Shown here: piece after piece, positions 18,708 to 27,436 of the stretch
Position numbering within the stretch: the stretch's first letter is position 1
Layout: each line of letters starts with the position of its first letter
DNA from: Polyangiaceae bacterium
GTDB taxonomy: Bacteria; Myxococcota_A; Polyangia; Polyangiales; Polyangiaceae
Assembly (NCBI GenBank): GCA_015075635.1
Contig: JABTUA010000001.1
Span: forward strand, 1,674,001-1,738,000
DNA length: 64,000 bases
Reading direction: 5' to 3'
Notes under the pieces: generated by a model
Seen by the model: the letters and a program-made list of their open reading frames with translations, nothing else
The model's database searches: none
What the model was told of the DNA's origin: nothing
Translations under genes and position numbers: made by a program

Positions 18708-18745
18708 TTCCTAAGAGCTTCCTCCGAGCTTCCTATCAATTTCCT
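18708..18745. promoter_or_regulatory. Four TTCCT direct repeats with exact 11-bp period
   Basis: TTCCT occurs at 18708, 18719, 18730 and 18741, so every copy starts 11 bases after the last and lies on the same face of the helix. The block sits in the 264-bp divergent region between the diheme cytochrome gene and the kinase/redox operon. An 11-bp direct-repeat pitch is typical of OmpR/PhoB-family response-regulator operators. Which regulator binds, and whether it controls one or both sides, is not known. No convincing sigma70 promoter was seen in the rest of the region. Confidence 0.5.
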
Positions 18746-18919
18746 ATCCAGCCACCCCGCCCCGGACCCAGGGACTTGCGCTGAGATATCCGGGGGTTGT
18801 CCGGCCCGACTGCAAGGTCGGCGGCGCGCGCGGCGTTTCTGGGCACGCGGCGGGCGGTAGGCTCGACCCCGGGCGGCAGCACGATTCGGCTGCTCGCGCG
18901 TATCAAGGCGGCAAGGCTG

Positions 18920-20068
18920 ATGGAGCGGATTGGCGAGTACCTCGTTCGGCGGCTGGTGGGCGAGGGCGGCATGGGCAAGGTCTACGAGGCCGAGGAGCGC
19001 CTCTCCCGCCGGCGCGTCGCGCTGAAGGTGCTCCGGCCCGAGCTCGCCAAGAGCGAGGAGGGGCGCCGTCTGTTCTTGAACGAGATGACGATCCTCGCGC
19101 ACCTGGACCACCCGAACGTGGTGCGTTGCCTGGCCTGCACCGAGGCGGACGAGCAGCTGGTGATGGCCCTCGAGTACCTCGAAGGCAAGACGCTGCGGGA
19201 GTACCTGAACCAACACGGCGCGTTGCCCTGGGAAGAGGCGGTGGACGTCGCGGTGCAGATCGCGTCGGCGCTCTCCGCCGCGCACCGCCAAGAGCCGCCC
19301 ATCGTGCACCGGGATCTGAAGCCCGAGAACGTGATGATCCTCGACGACGGCGGCGTGAAGGTCATGGACTTCGGCATCGCCAAGGTGCTTCAAGCGCTGA
19401 GCAAGACCACGACGCACAGCGTGGGCACGCTGCAGTACATGAGCCCGGAGCAGATCGACGCGACCGGCGTGGACGCGCGCAGCGATCTCTACTGTCTGGG
19501 CCTGGTGCTGTACGAGATGCTGGCCGGCAAGCCGCCCTTCGAGTCGCCCTCTCCGCGCGAGCTCTTGAACATGCAGTGCACGCAGGCGCCGCCGCCGCTG
19601 GGCGACAAGGTGCGGGGTGCTCTGCCCAAGGGCATCGAGCGCCTGTTGTTCGAGCTGCTCGAGAAGCGCCCCGACGATCGACCGGGCTCTGCGGCGGACG
19701 TATTGCACGAGCTCGAGCCCTTCGCTCCCGCGAGCGGCGGAGCGCGGCGGCGCACCCGGCCGAGCGCGACGGTTCCCGCCGCGAGCGAGCGCGAGGCGGA
19801 GGCCACGGCCAAGAAGGGCCCCGAGGCGGATGTCGCAGAGCGGCCTGCGCCCCGACCGAAGCAGGACAAACCCCGCGCCGACACCATCGCGCTGGTGGAG
19901 AAGGCCGCGGCGCCGCGCGACGTTCCGGCGCGCACGGGGCTCCTGATAGTGGTCCTGCTCAGCCTGATCGCCGGCCTCGTCACCTACCTCGTGCGCGCTT
20001 CTGGCTCGGACGACGAGCCGAGGAACGAGCCCGCGCTCACCGCCAATCCCCGGAGCGAGGCGCGGTGA
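18920..20068 (+). CDS. Hanks-type Ser/Thr protein kinase, tail-anchored
   Basis: A 382-aa kinase with an intact catalytic domain (~residues 5-265): GEGGMGKVY, Lys36 in VALKVL, HRDLKPEN (Asp132), DFG (Asp150) and the SPEQ of the activation segment. A charged Glu/Ala/Lys/Arg linker leads to one membrane helix at about 340-359 and only a short external tail, so it has no sensor domain of its own. The ATG at 18920 has AAGG 4 bases upstream. Its stop overlaps the GTG of the pseudokinase-cytochrome gene, which suggests that the partner supplies the extracytoplasmic sensing part. That pairing is inference. Confidence 0.9.
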   Translation: MERIGEYLVRRLVGEGGMGKVYEAEERLSRRRVALKVLRPELAKSEEGRRLFLNEMTILAHLDHPNVVRCLACTEADEQLVMALEYLEGKTLREYLNQHGALPWEEAVDVAVQIASALSAAHRQEPPIVHRDLKPENVMILDDGGVKVMDFGIAKVLQALSKTTTHSVGTLQYMSPEQIDATGVDARSDLYCLGLVLYEMLAGKPPFESPSPRELLNMQCTQAPPPLGDKVRGALPKGIERLLFELLEKRPDDRPGSAADVLHELEPFAPASGGARRRTRPSATVPAASEREAEATAKKGPEADVAERPAPRPKQDKPRADTIALVEKAAAPRDVPARTGLLIVVLLSLIAGLVTYLVRASGSDDEPRNEPALTANPRSEAR

Positions 20069-22989
20069 GCCGTCGGGAGCTCGGCCGCGTCGGTCGAGCG
20101 CGACGCTTCGAGGCGGGCTCGGCGGAGCTGTGGCGGCTGGGGTCCGAAGAGCGCGCCCTCGCCGAACGGCTCGCGGAGCTCGGGCGCCGCGGTATCGGCG
20201 GCTTCGTCGCCATGGGTGAGGACGCCGATGGGATCTGGGTCGAGCGCCGGGTACCTCGGGAGACGCTGGCGGAGTTCTTGCGCGCGGAGCACGAGCCCAG
20301 CTCGGTGGTCGAGCGCCTCCTGGCCCTCGCGCGTGTGCTCGAGGCGCTGGAGGAGGCGAGCCTGTTCCCGGGACCGCTCTCGCCCAAGGGAGTCGTCGTG
20401 GTCGGCGACCGTGTCGAGCTCCTGGCGGACCCACTGATCCACGCGCTGGTCGGTGAGCCCGCCCTGCCCGACCGCGCCGCGGACAGTGCGTCCCCGCGCT
20501 TCATGCCGCCGGAGCAAGCGGACGGTGCTGCCTGGGACAACGCGGCCAACCGCTACGTGCTCGGGCTGATGCTCTACCGGGGGCTCGCGCTCGAGCACGC
20601 CTTCGCGGTGCGTGGCCTGCGCCACGGTCTCGAGGAGGCGGCGCACCGCGCGCCGCCGCCCATCGCCGACGCGCGGGCCGCCCTGCTGCCCCCCGGGCTT
20701 CAGAGCTTCTGCTTGCGCCTGTTGGATCCGGACCCGCGCGAGCGCCCGAAGAGCGCGGCGGAGATCGCAAGGGGCCTCTCGCGCTTCCTCGCCGGGGAGG
20801 CCCCGAAGACCGCGCGCTCTCCGGACCCCCGAGCGCCCGAGCCACCGCGGGCCGCGGAGCCGACGACCGAGGGCGCGCGTCCGGCCAAGCCAGTCTCCAG
20901 CTGGCGGCTCGGCGCGCTTCTGCCAGTGCTGGCCGGCCTCGCGCTGGCCGCCGTCGCGTTCGCGGCCTTGGACGAGCGTCCTGGCACCGAGAAGCGAGCC
21001 TTGGCTCGGGAGCCGCTCCGGCCGAGCGAGACGCTGGCCAGCGACTGCGCGGCGTGCCACCCGCGCCAGACCGGGGAGTGGCATCGCTCGGTGATGGCGC
21101 ACGCCGCCAAGAGCCCCCTCTACCAGGCGCTGGAGATCTTGATCGAGGAGCAGGTCGGGCGCGACCTCGACTGCCCGAACGGCGCCGGCATTCTGCGCAG
21201 CGCCGGAGCGGGGGCGTGCCGCGATCGCGTCTCCGGATTGCCGGTCACCGGTTCTGGCGGCGAGCTCTGGTGCGTGAACTGTCACGCGCCCGCCGAGAAC
21301 CTGGAGAAGAGCCTGCCGGCCTGGGACGGACGCGGCAGCGACGCGCGCTCCCGCTTGCCGCTCGCGGATCTGCTCTCCGAGCGGGCCATGGAAGGGATCT
21401 CGTGCGGCTTCTGTCATCAGGTGCGCGGGCCGGTGCGCCCGGCGCGAGGCGGCTACCAGGGCAATCCGTTCTGGACGAGCACGCGCACCGGCGAACGCTT
21501 CAGCATGCGCCCCGAAGACGCCCGGGGCGCGTTCGGCATCTCCAATAGCGGCTACGAGCTCGATCCCGCCGAGCTGTTCGCGGCAGCGGCGGCGCCGGAG
21601 GACCGGGTGCCCGGCGGCGCGCACGCCCGACCCACGAAGGCGGCCGCCGCGTTCCTTCAGGACAGTCGCTTCTGCGGCACTTGCCACGACGTGCGCTTGT
21701 TCGGCAGCGACGTGATCGGCGCGCGCAAGGGCGAGCACTTCAAGCGGCTGCGCAACGCGTTCAGCGAGTGGCAGGACTACGTCGCGGCGGAGGCTCGCGC
21801 GGGCCGCAAGGCGGCGAGCTGTCAGGACTGCCACATGTCCACGTTCCCCGGCGTGTGCGAGACCGAACGCGGGGCGCCGGGCGGCAGCGGCTGCCCACCC
21901 GGCACGCGGCTCGTGAAGCGGGCGCCCGGGAGCTATCCCGACGGGCGCTGGGCGAGCAGCTCGGGCGAGCCCAGGAGGAGCACGCCGCACTACTTCAGCG
22001 GGGTCGATCTACCGCTCTCGGCGGAGTTCGCCGATGGCCTGGTCAGTGAGCCCACCGTGGACGTGTTCGGGATCCCGCTCGGAGCCGCCCAGCGGCGCCA
22101 GATTCTGCTGCAAGCGAGCGTTTCGCTGAAGCTCGAGGGTCCCGCCCTGCGCGGCGCGACGCTCGAGCTGCCGGTGGTGTTCGAAAACGTGGGCGGCGGG
22201 CACCGAGTCCCTGCGGGGTTCAGCCAAGAACGCGAGGTCTGGCTGCACCTCCGCGTCAGCGACGCCCGCGGGCGCCGGGTCTACGAGGTCGGGCGCGTGG
22301 AGCGCGACGACGAGGATCTGCGGGACAAGGTCTTCTTGCGCGTCAACACCGACGACGGGCTCCGCGACGGGCAGGGGCGTCCGCTCGGGATGTTCGGCGC
22401 CGACGTCGCCGATGGGCCGGACGTCCCGCGCTTCAGCCCGAACCCGGCGCGCGGCGGCCAGCGCTTCCGGGGGCGAGGCCTGGTGAACTTCCAGAACGGC
22501 TTCTTGCGCTGCGTGGTCTGCATCGGCAGCGTGGACGCGAGCGGCCGCTGCCAGCCCTTGCCGGGCCAGGAGCGCGCGCGCGCCGATCGCTACGCCGACG
22601 GCACCTACGATCCGGACACGGGCGAGTGCCAGAGCAACTTGCTCGGCGACGAGGCGCTGTTCGAGACCTACTTCCCCATCGGTGCCCTGGACGCGACGCG
22701 CGGCGCGACGCGCGGTCCCGACGCCATCATCGACACGCGCTCGCTGCCGCCGCGCGTCCCCATCACCTACGTCTACGAGATCCCGACCAGCGGGTTCACG
22801 CCACCCTTCGAGGTCGAGACACGGCTCCTGTTCCGGGCCTTCCCGCCCTTCCTGCTGCGCGCGTTCATCGACTACGAGCGCCGGCAGGCGCGCCTGGGCA
22901 AGCGCCCCAGCGGACCCGCAATCGACCAGAGCGCGCTCGCTCGGAACACCATCGTGGAGATGGCCCGCGTGAGCACGGTGGTGCGGTGA
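20065..22989 (+). CDS. Pseudokinase-TM-pentaheme cytochrome c fusion
   Basis: A 974-aa fusion. Residues ~1-255 align by order and spacing with a Ser/Thr kinase, but the catalytic residues are missing: the HRD region reads FPGPLSPKG, the DFG region reads LADPLIH, while the activation-segment PPEQ and the late RERP motif survive. A Pro-rich linker leads to one membrane helix (~280-302). The external part holds five heme sites, CAACH, CVNCH, CGFCH, CGTCH and CQDCH at residues 328, 403, 447, 537 and 586, then a large beta-rich domain. The topology puts the pseudokinase in the cytoplasm and the hemes in the periplasm. The GTGA overlap fixes the start. Confidence 0.82.
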   Translation: MSRRELGRVGRARRFEAGSAELWRLGSEERALAERLAELGRRGIGGFVAMGEDADGIWVERRVPRETLAEFLRAEHEPSSVVERLLALARVLEALEEASLFPGPLSPKGVVVVGDRVELLADPLIHALVGEPALPDRAADSASPRFMPPEQADGAAWDNAANRYVLGLMLYRGLALEHAFAVRGLRHGLEEAAHRAPPPIADARAALLPPGLQSFCLRLLDPDPRERPKSAAEIARGLSRFLAGEAPKTARSPDPRAPEPPRAAEPTTEGARPAKPVSSWRLGALLPVLAGLALAAVAFAALDERPGTEKRALAREPLRPSETLASDCAACHPRQTGEWHRSVMAHAAKSPLYQALEILIEEQVGRDLDCPNGAGILRSAGAGACRDRVSGLPVTGSGGELWCVNCHAPAENLEKSLPAWDGRGSDARSRLPLADLLSERAMEGISCGFCHQVRGPVRPARGGYQGNPFWTSTRTGERFSMRPEDARGAFGISNSGYELDPAELFAAAAAPEDRVPGGAHARPTKAAAAFLQDSRFCGTCHDVRLFGSDVIGARKGEHFKRLRNAFSEWQDYVAAEARAGRKAASCQDCHMSTFPGVCETERGAPGGSGCPPGTRLVKRAPGSYPDGRWASSSGEPRRSTPHYFSGVDLPLSAEFADGLVSEPTVDVFGIPLGAAQRRQILLQASVSLKLEGPALRGATLELPVVFENVGGGHRVPAGFSQEREVWLHLRVSDARGRRVYEVGRVERDDEDLRDKVFLRVNTDDGLRDGQGRPLGMFGADVADGPDVPRFSPNPARGGQRFRGRGLVNFQNGFLRCVVCIGSVDASGRCQPLPGQERARADRYADGTYDPDTGECQSNLLGDEALFETYFPIGALDATRGATRGPDAIIDTRSLPPRVPITYVYEIPTSGFTPPFEVETRLLFRAFPPFLLRAFIDYERRQARLGKRPSGPAIDQSALARNTIVEMARVSTVVR

Positions 22990-25241
22990 GCTCGAGCGCC
23001 TGGCCGCCCTCGGTGTTCGACGCGCCGGCGCTCGTCGGCCTCGACGCCCGCGCACGCGCCGAGGTCGAACGCGCCGGGCGTTGGCGCGAGCTCGCCGCCG
23101 GCGACGTGCTCTACCGCGCTGGTGAGCCGAGCGACGCGCTCTTCGTGGTGTCGAGCGGCGCGCTCCGCCTGACCGCGGTGCGCCGCGGCGACGAGCACGA
23201 GAGCGAGCTGCGGCGCGCGCGGCGGGGCGACACGCTGGGCGAAGAAGCGGCGCTGCCGGGCGCCGCGCGGGCGGCCACCGCCACGGCAGAGCAAGCCTGC
23301 GAGCTGGCCGAGATCCCCATGGGCGTCTTGACGCGGGCGCTGGCCAAGAGCGGCGGCGACGGCCTGCCGCGCGAGGAGCGCGCGCTGCGTCGCGCGGCTT
23401 CCCGCGACCTGCTCGGCACGCTGGCGTTCGCCCGGGACCTGCCCGGAGAAGATCTGGAGCTCTTGCTCGACGGGGTGCGCTGGACCGCGCTGCCTCGACG
23501 CGCACGCCTGTTCGGAGTGGGCGATCCGTCGGACGCGGCGTACCTGGTGGTGAGCGGACTGCTCCAGCTCCAGACCGAGCACGAAGGTCGAGTCCAGGTG
23601 CGGGCCTACGTGAGCCGAGGCGACCTGTTCGGAGACGAAGACGCGCTCTCGGGGGAGCGGCGCGGCGTGCACGCCGTGGCCAAGGGAGATTGCCAGCTCT
23701 TGGCGGTGCCACGCGCGCTGCTCCGCTCGCTCGTCGATCGCAACCCGGGAGTGCTCGAGCGCATCGCGCGTCTTCGGGCGGAGCGCGTGGCGCGCCAGCG
23801 GCGAGTCGCCGACGCTTCCGTAAAGACCACCCAGCACGTGTTCCAGGATCTGTATCGACTGCAGATGGCGCGCTCGCTCCTGGCCATCGACCAAGACCGA
23901 TGCGTCCGCTGCGGTCATTGCGCCTGGGCTTGTGCGGACACCCACGACGGCGTCGCGCGCCTGGTGCGCCGAGGAGACAAAATCGTGACGGAGCTCGCGG
24001 TGGCCGAGAGCGCCGCGAAGAGCCTGATGTTGCCGAGCTCGTGCCAGCACTGCCACAACCCGGTGTGCATGATCGACTGCCCTACGGGCGCCATCGGTCG
24101 CGATCCGGAAGGGGACGTGTTCATTCGCGAGGCGCTCTGCACCGGCTGCGGCGCCTGCGCCAAGGCCTGCCCCTGGGAGAACATCCGGATGGCGCCCCGC
24201 GCCGCCGGCGGCGGCTCGGAGGAGGTCGCGGTGAAGTGCGACCTGTGCAAGGGCTTCGACGCCCCAGCCTGTGTCAGCGCTTGCCCGACCGAGGCCATCA
24301 CCCGGCTGGATCCGCAGCGCGACTTCCGCGAGCTCGGCGCGCTGTTCGGCGGCGAGTCGGCGGTCGCCAGCGCGGCGCCGGAGCGCTCGGGCTGGCTCGC
24401 GCTCGCGCCCTCGGTCGGTGTCGCGCTCGCCATCGGGCTGGTCCCGGCCGGCGTGCTCTTCCACGCGCGCGCGCTCGGGTCGCCGGGAAGCGGTCTGCCC
24501 TACGCGGCGGGGCTCGGCGCGCTCCTCGGCTGCTTCGGGCTCGCCGCCTACGCGCTGCCCAAGCGCCTGGGCAAGCGCTGGACGAAGCCCCGCGCGCGCA
24601 AGACGGACGCTCGAGAGATGCCTGCACCGCGCTCGCGCGTCGTTCCGCACTATCGGCTGCACGTCGCGCTCGGCCTCGGGACGGTGGCTGCGGTCGCGCT
24701 GCACTCCGGCGGACGCATCGGTCACGGCTTGGCCGGCGCGCTCTCGGTGGCGTTCTGGCTGACGGCGCTCCTCGGTGGGGTCGCCGCGCTGGCCTACCGC
24801 GGGATCCCCGCGCGGCTCTCGCGTCTCGAGCGAAAGGGCGCGCTGCCCGAGGATCTGGCACTGGAGAACGACACCTTGTTCGATCGGCTGCACCGCGCGA
24901 CCAGCGGCACCAGCGAGCTGACAAAGACCATCACCGAGAAGCTGCTGGTCCCATACGCGCGCTCACCGTTCGGCGCCCTCGCGCTGATCGCGTCCGGTCG
25001 CACGCTCAGCCAGGAGCGCAGCGTGCTCCGCGCGCGCGTGGACGCCGTGCTCGAGGGCCGCGGCGGAGAACGGCTGGACGGGCTCGATGAGCTGATCCGC
25101 ATCGTGGTCGAGCTCCGCGCGCTGCCCGCGCGACGCTTGCTGACCTTCTGCCTGAGAGGCCTGGTTCCCGCGCACCTGCTCGGGACCGGGATCTTGCTCG
25201 TGCTGCTGGCGCTGCACGTGCTCCAGATGACGAGGTGGTGA
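22986..25241 (+). CDS. Double cNMP-binding, four-[4Fe-4S] membrane redox protein
   Basis: A 751-aa protein with domains in this order. Two cyclic-nucleotide-binding-like barrels lie at about 10-130 and 150-270 (LFVVSSGALRL, then AYLVVSGLLQL and GDLFGDEDAL). A ferredoxin region at ~300-440 has Cys clusters beginning at residues 306, 353, 385 and 418, for example CVRCGHCAWAC and CTGCGACAKAC, giving up to four [4Fe-4S] clusters as in HybA/DmsB-type subunits. Four hydrophobic helices follow (~460-600), some with His that could ligate heme b, and a last helix near the C-terminus. CQHCH at 353 belongs to the ferredoxin pattern and is not a heme site. GTGA-coupled to the previous gene. Confidence 0.82.
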   Translation: MSSSAWPPSVFDAPALVGLDARARAEVERAGRWRELAAGDVLYRAGEPSDALFVVSSGALRLTAVRRGDEHESELRRARRGDTLGEEAALPGAARAATATAEQACELAEIPMGVLTRALAKSGGDGLPREERALRRAASRDLLGTLAFARDLPGEDLELLLDGVRWTALPRRARLFGVGDPSDAAYLVVSGLLQLQTEHEGRVQVRAYVSRGDLFGDEDALSGERRGVHAVAKGDCQLLAVPRALLRSLVDRNPGVLERIARLRAERVARQRRVADASVKTTQHVFQDLYRLQMARSLLAIDQDRCVRCGHCAWACADTHDGVARLVRRGDKIVTELAVAESAAKSLMLPSSCQHCHNPVCMIDCPTGAIGRDPEGDVFIREALCTGCGACAKACPWENIRMAPRAAGGGSEEVAVKCDLCKGFDAPACVSACPTEAITRLDPQRDFRELGALFGGESAVASAAPERSGWLALAPSVGVALAIGLVPAGVLFHARALGSPGSGLPYAAGLGALLGCFGLAAYALPKRLGKRWTKPRARKTDAREMPAPRSRVVPHYRLHVALGLGTVAAVALHSGGRIGHGLAGALSVAFWLTALLGGVAALAYRGIPARLSRLERKGALPEDLALENDTLFDRLHRATSGTSELTKTITEKLLVPYARSPFGALALIASGRTLSQERSVLRARVDAVLEGRGGERLDGLDELIRIVVELRALPARRLLTFCLRGLVPAHLLGTGILLVLLALHVLQMTRW

Positions 25242-27310
25242 TGGCCGACGACCGTCCCCTCGTCGAGCTCGCGCCCGAGGCTGCCCACGGCCGCCGCCGA
25301 GGCGCGCCGCGCGCGCTCGAGACCAGCGACGTGACGCGATTTCGCGGTCTGCTCCCGGCCGCCGCCGTCGGCGCCGTGGTGGCCGCCGCGCTCGCGATCT
25401 GGAGCAGCGGGCTGCCCGGGCTGCGCTCTCCCGGCGGGCAGTCGCGCCCGCATCGCCTCGCCAAGCTCGAATGCGGGAGCTGCCACACCGACGAGGGCAA
25501 GCCCCAGGAGGCCTGCCGGCGCTGTCACGGCGGGCTCCCCTCGGAGCGCCCGGCGCACCAGGAGTTGCGGAGGCGGCGCGAGCTCGGCTGTACCAGCTGC
25601 CACGCAATCCATCGCGCCGACGAAGGCGTGGCGTTCACGCCCGACGGCGCGGTGATCCGCTACGGCACGGGCTGGGAGCGCGAGCTCTCGGGGGAGCACA
25701 CTCTGTTCCGCCCGACCAAGACCGTGAGCGTGCCGCTGGTCCCGGCGCGCGCGTGCGCCAAGTGCCACGACCTCGGACGGCAGGACGATCCGATCCGGGA
25801 GTGCCTGATCGAGGGCCAGCGCTCGCCCGAGCGCCCCACGGTCTGCTTCGACGAGCACCGCGCCGTCAGCGGGCTGGCCGGCGTCGGGGCGAAGGTCGCC
25901 CCCGGCGCCACCACCGAGCGCGACGCCGCCTGGGAAGCGGCGCGCGAGGTCGCCAGCCGCGGCGCCGCGCCGGCGCTCGCCGGCGTCGCGGGCAGCCCCG
26001 TCGGGATCGTCGGCAGCGGCTTCGGCGCTGCGCTGCTCGTGTTCGGGGGGCTCAGACTACGGGCACGCCGTCGCTCCGCGCGACTGGAGCAGGCTCGGCG
26101 TCAGCTCAGCGTGGTGCAGCCGGCAGCAGTGCGACGCGTGCCACACGTGGACGTGGCCACCTGCCTCGGCTGCTATGCCTGCGTCGACGCTTGCCCCTAC
26201 GACGTGCTCGAGGTGCGGCGCTACGTCGCGGTCGTTGCTCGACCCGACGACTGCTGTGGTTTGACGCTGTGCGAGCAGCGCTGTCCGAACGGGTCCCTGG
26301 TGGTCAGCGATGGCGACCCCATCGACGACCGCCCCAAGGTGAAGGACACGCTGGAGTCGGTGGACGTGCCGGGGCTCTACCTGGCCGGCGATCTCACCGG
26401 GCTGCCTCTGATCCGCAACGCCATCAACCAAGGCTCGCACGCCGTGCGCGAGATCGCCGAGCGGCAGGGGCGCGCGCGCGACCGCGACGGCGACCTCGAC
26501 CTGATCGTCGTCGGCGCCGGTCCCGCGGGCATCAGCGCGGCGCTCGAGGCCAAGGCCCGAGGGCTCACGGCGAAGCTCTTGGAGCAGGCGACGGTCGCCG
26601 CCAGCATCCAGAGCTTCCCTCGCGGCAAGCTGGTGTTCGACCAACCCCTGGGCATGCCCATGGTGGGCGACCTGTGGCTGGAGGAGTCCACCAAGGAGGA
26701 GCTCTTGGCCAAGTGGCTCCGCATCGTGCGTCGGGCGGAGCTCGACATCGACGAGGGGCGCCGTGTCACTCGGGTCGAGCGGCACGGCGAAGCGTTCGTC
26801 GTGACGGCGCTCGGCGAGGAAGGCGGCGAGCGGGTCTATCGCGCGCGGAACGTCCTGCTCGCCATCGGCCGCCGGGGCTCGCCGCGCCGGCTGGACGTAC
26901 CCATCGCCCAGGCGGCCGAGTCCCGCGTGTTCTACGCGCTGGTGGACGCCCGGGCGTTCGCCGGACAGCGCGTGGTCGTGGTGGGACTCGGGGACACGGC
27001 GATGGAGACGGCCATCGCGCTCGCCCGCCAGCCCGCCACCCGGGTCACCCTGGTCTACCGCGGCAGCGGGTTCCGTCGCGGGAAGGCTCGCAACATCGAC
27101 GAGGTGAAGCGCCTCGTCGGGCAGGGGCGGGTCCAGCTCGCCTTCGACTCCACGGTGGCGCGCGTGGAGCCGGATCACGTCGTGCTGCGGACGACAGCGG
27201 GCGAAGAGCGCGTGGACGCCGACGCCGTGTTCGTGCTGATCGGCTCGATCTTGCCCTGGGAGTTCCTGGGCGCCGTGGGTGTCCGGCGCGGCGCGGCATC
27301 CGCAGGATGA
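25241..27310 (+). CDS. Tetraheme cytochrome-[4Fe-4S]-flavoprotein (YpdA/TrxR-like) fusion
   Basis: A 689-aa fusion. After a membrane helix (~35-58) it has four CxxCH sites (CGSCH, CRRCH, CTSCH, CAKCH at residues 78, 92, 117 and 172), then a second helix (~247-270). A ferredoxin domain begins at 308 with CLGCYACVDACPYD, followed by a Cys-rich CCGLTLCEQRCPNG. The last ~270 residues are a two-dinucleotide flavoprotein: GAGPAGISAALEA for FAD and VVGLGDTAMETAIA for NAD(P). It resembles the thioredoxin-reductase/YpdA group without the CxxC redox pair. This could pass electrons between NAD(P)H and periplasmic hemes across the membrane. The ATG overlaps the preceding stop (TGATG). Confidence 0.82.
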   Translation: MADDRPLVELAPEAAHGRRRGAPRALETSDVTRFRGLLPAAAVGAVVAAALAIWSSGLPGLRSPGGQSRPHRLAKLECGSCHTDEGKPQEACRRCHGGLPSERPAHQELRRRRELGCTSCHAIHRADEGVAFTPDGAVIRYGTGWERELSGEHTLFRPTKTVSVPLVPARACAKCHDLGRQDDPIRECLIEGQRSPERPTVCFDEHRAVSGLAGVGAKVAPGATTERDAAWEAAREVASRGAAPALAGVAGSPVGIVGSGFGAALLVFGGLRLRARRRSARLEQARRQLSVVQPAAVRRVPHVDVATCLGCYACVDACPYDVLEVRRYVAVVARPDDCCGLTLCEQRCPNGSLVVSDGDPIDDRPKVKDTLESVDVPGLYLAGDLTGLPLIRNAINQGSHAVREIAERQGRARDRDGDLDLIVVGAGPAGISAALEAKARGLTAKLLEQATVAASIQSFPRGKLVFDQPLGMPMVGDLWLEESTKEELLAKWLRIVRRAELDIDEGRRVTRVERHGEAFVVTALGEEGGERVYRARNVLLAIGRRGSPRRLDVPIAQAAESRVFYALVDARAFAGQRVVVVGLGDTAMETAIALARQPATRVTLVYRGSGFRRGKARNIDEVKRLVGQGRVQLAFDSTVARVEPDHVVLRTTAGEERVDADAVFVLIGSILPWEFLGAVGVRRGAASAG

Positions 27311-27436
27311 CCCCGAATATTGCGGTCTTTTTCGCCAGGGGCGAGGGCCGAGAGATCCTTTGTCGGCCCCAGGCGTACTGACGAAGCACCGCCTGTAAGC
27401 TCCCGCTTCCAGGCCCGTTTGGGAGGAACAGCCGAG

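Noticed and set aside
24042-24056. CQHCH in the cNMP/FeS protein as a heme c site
   Set aside because: It sits inside a regular CxxCxxxxCxxxC ferredoxin pattern in a part without export signal, so it is a [4Fe-4S] ligand set.
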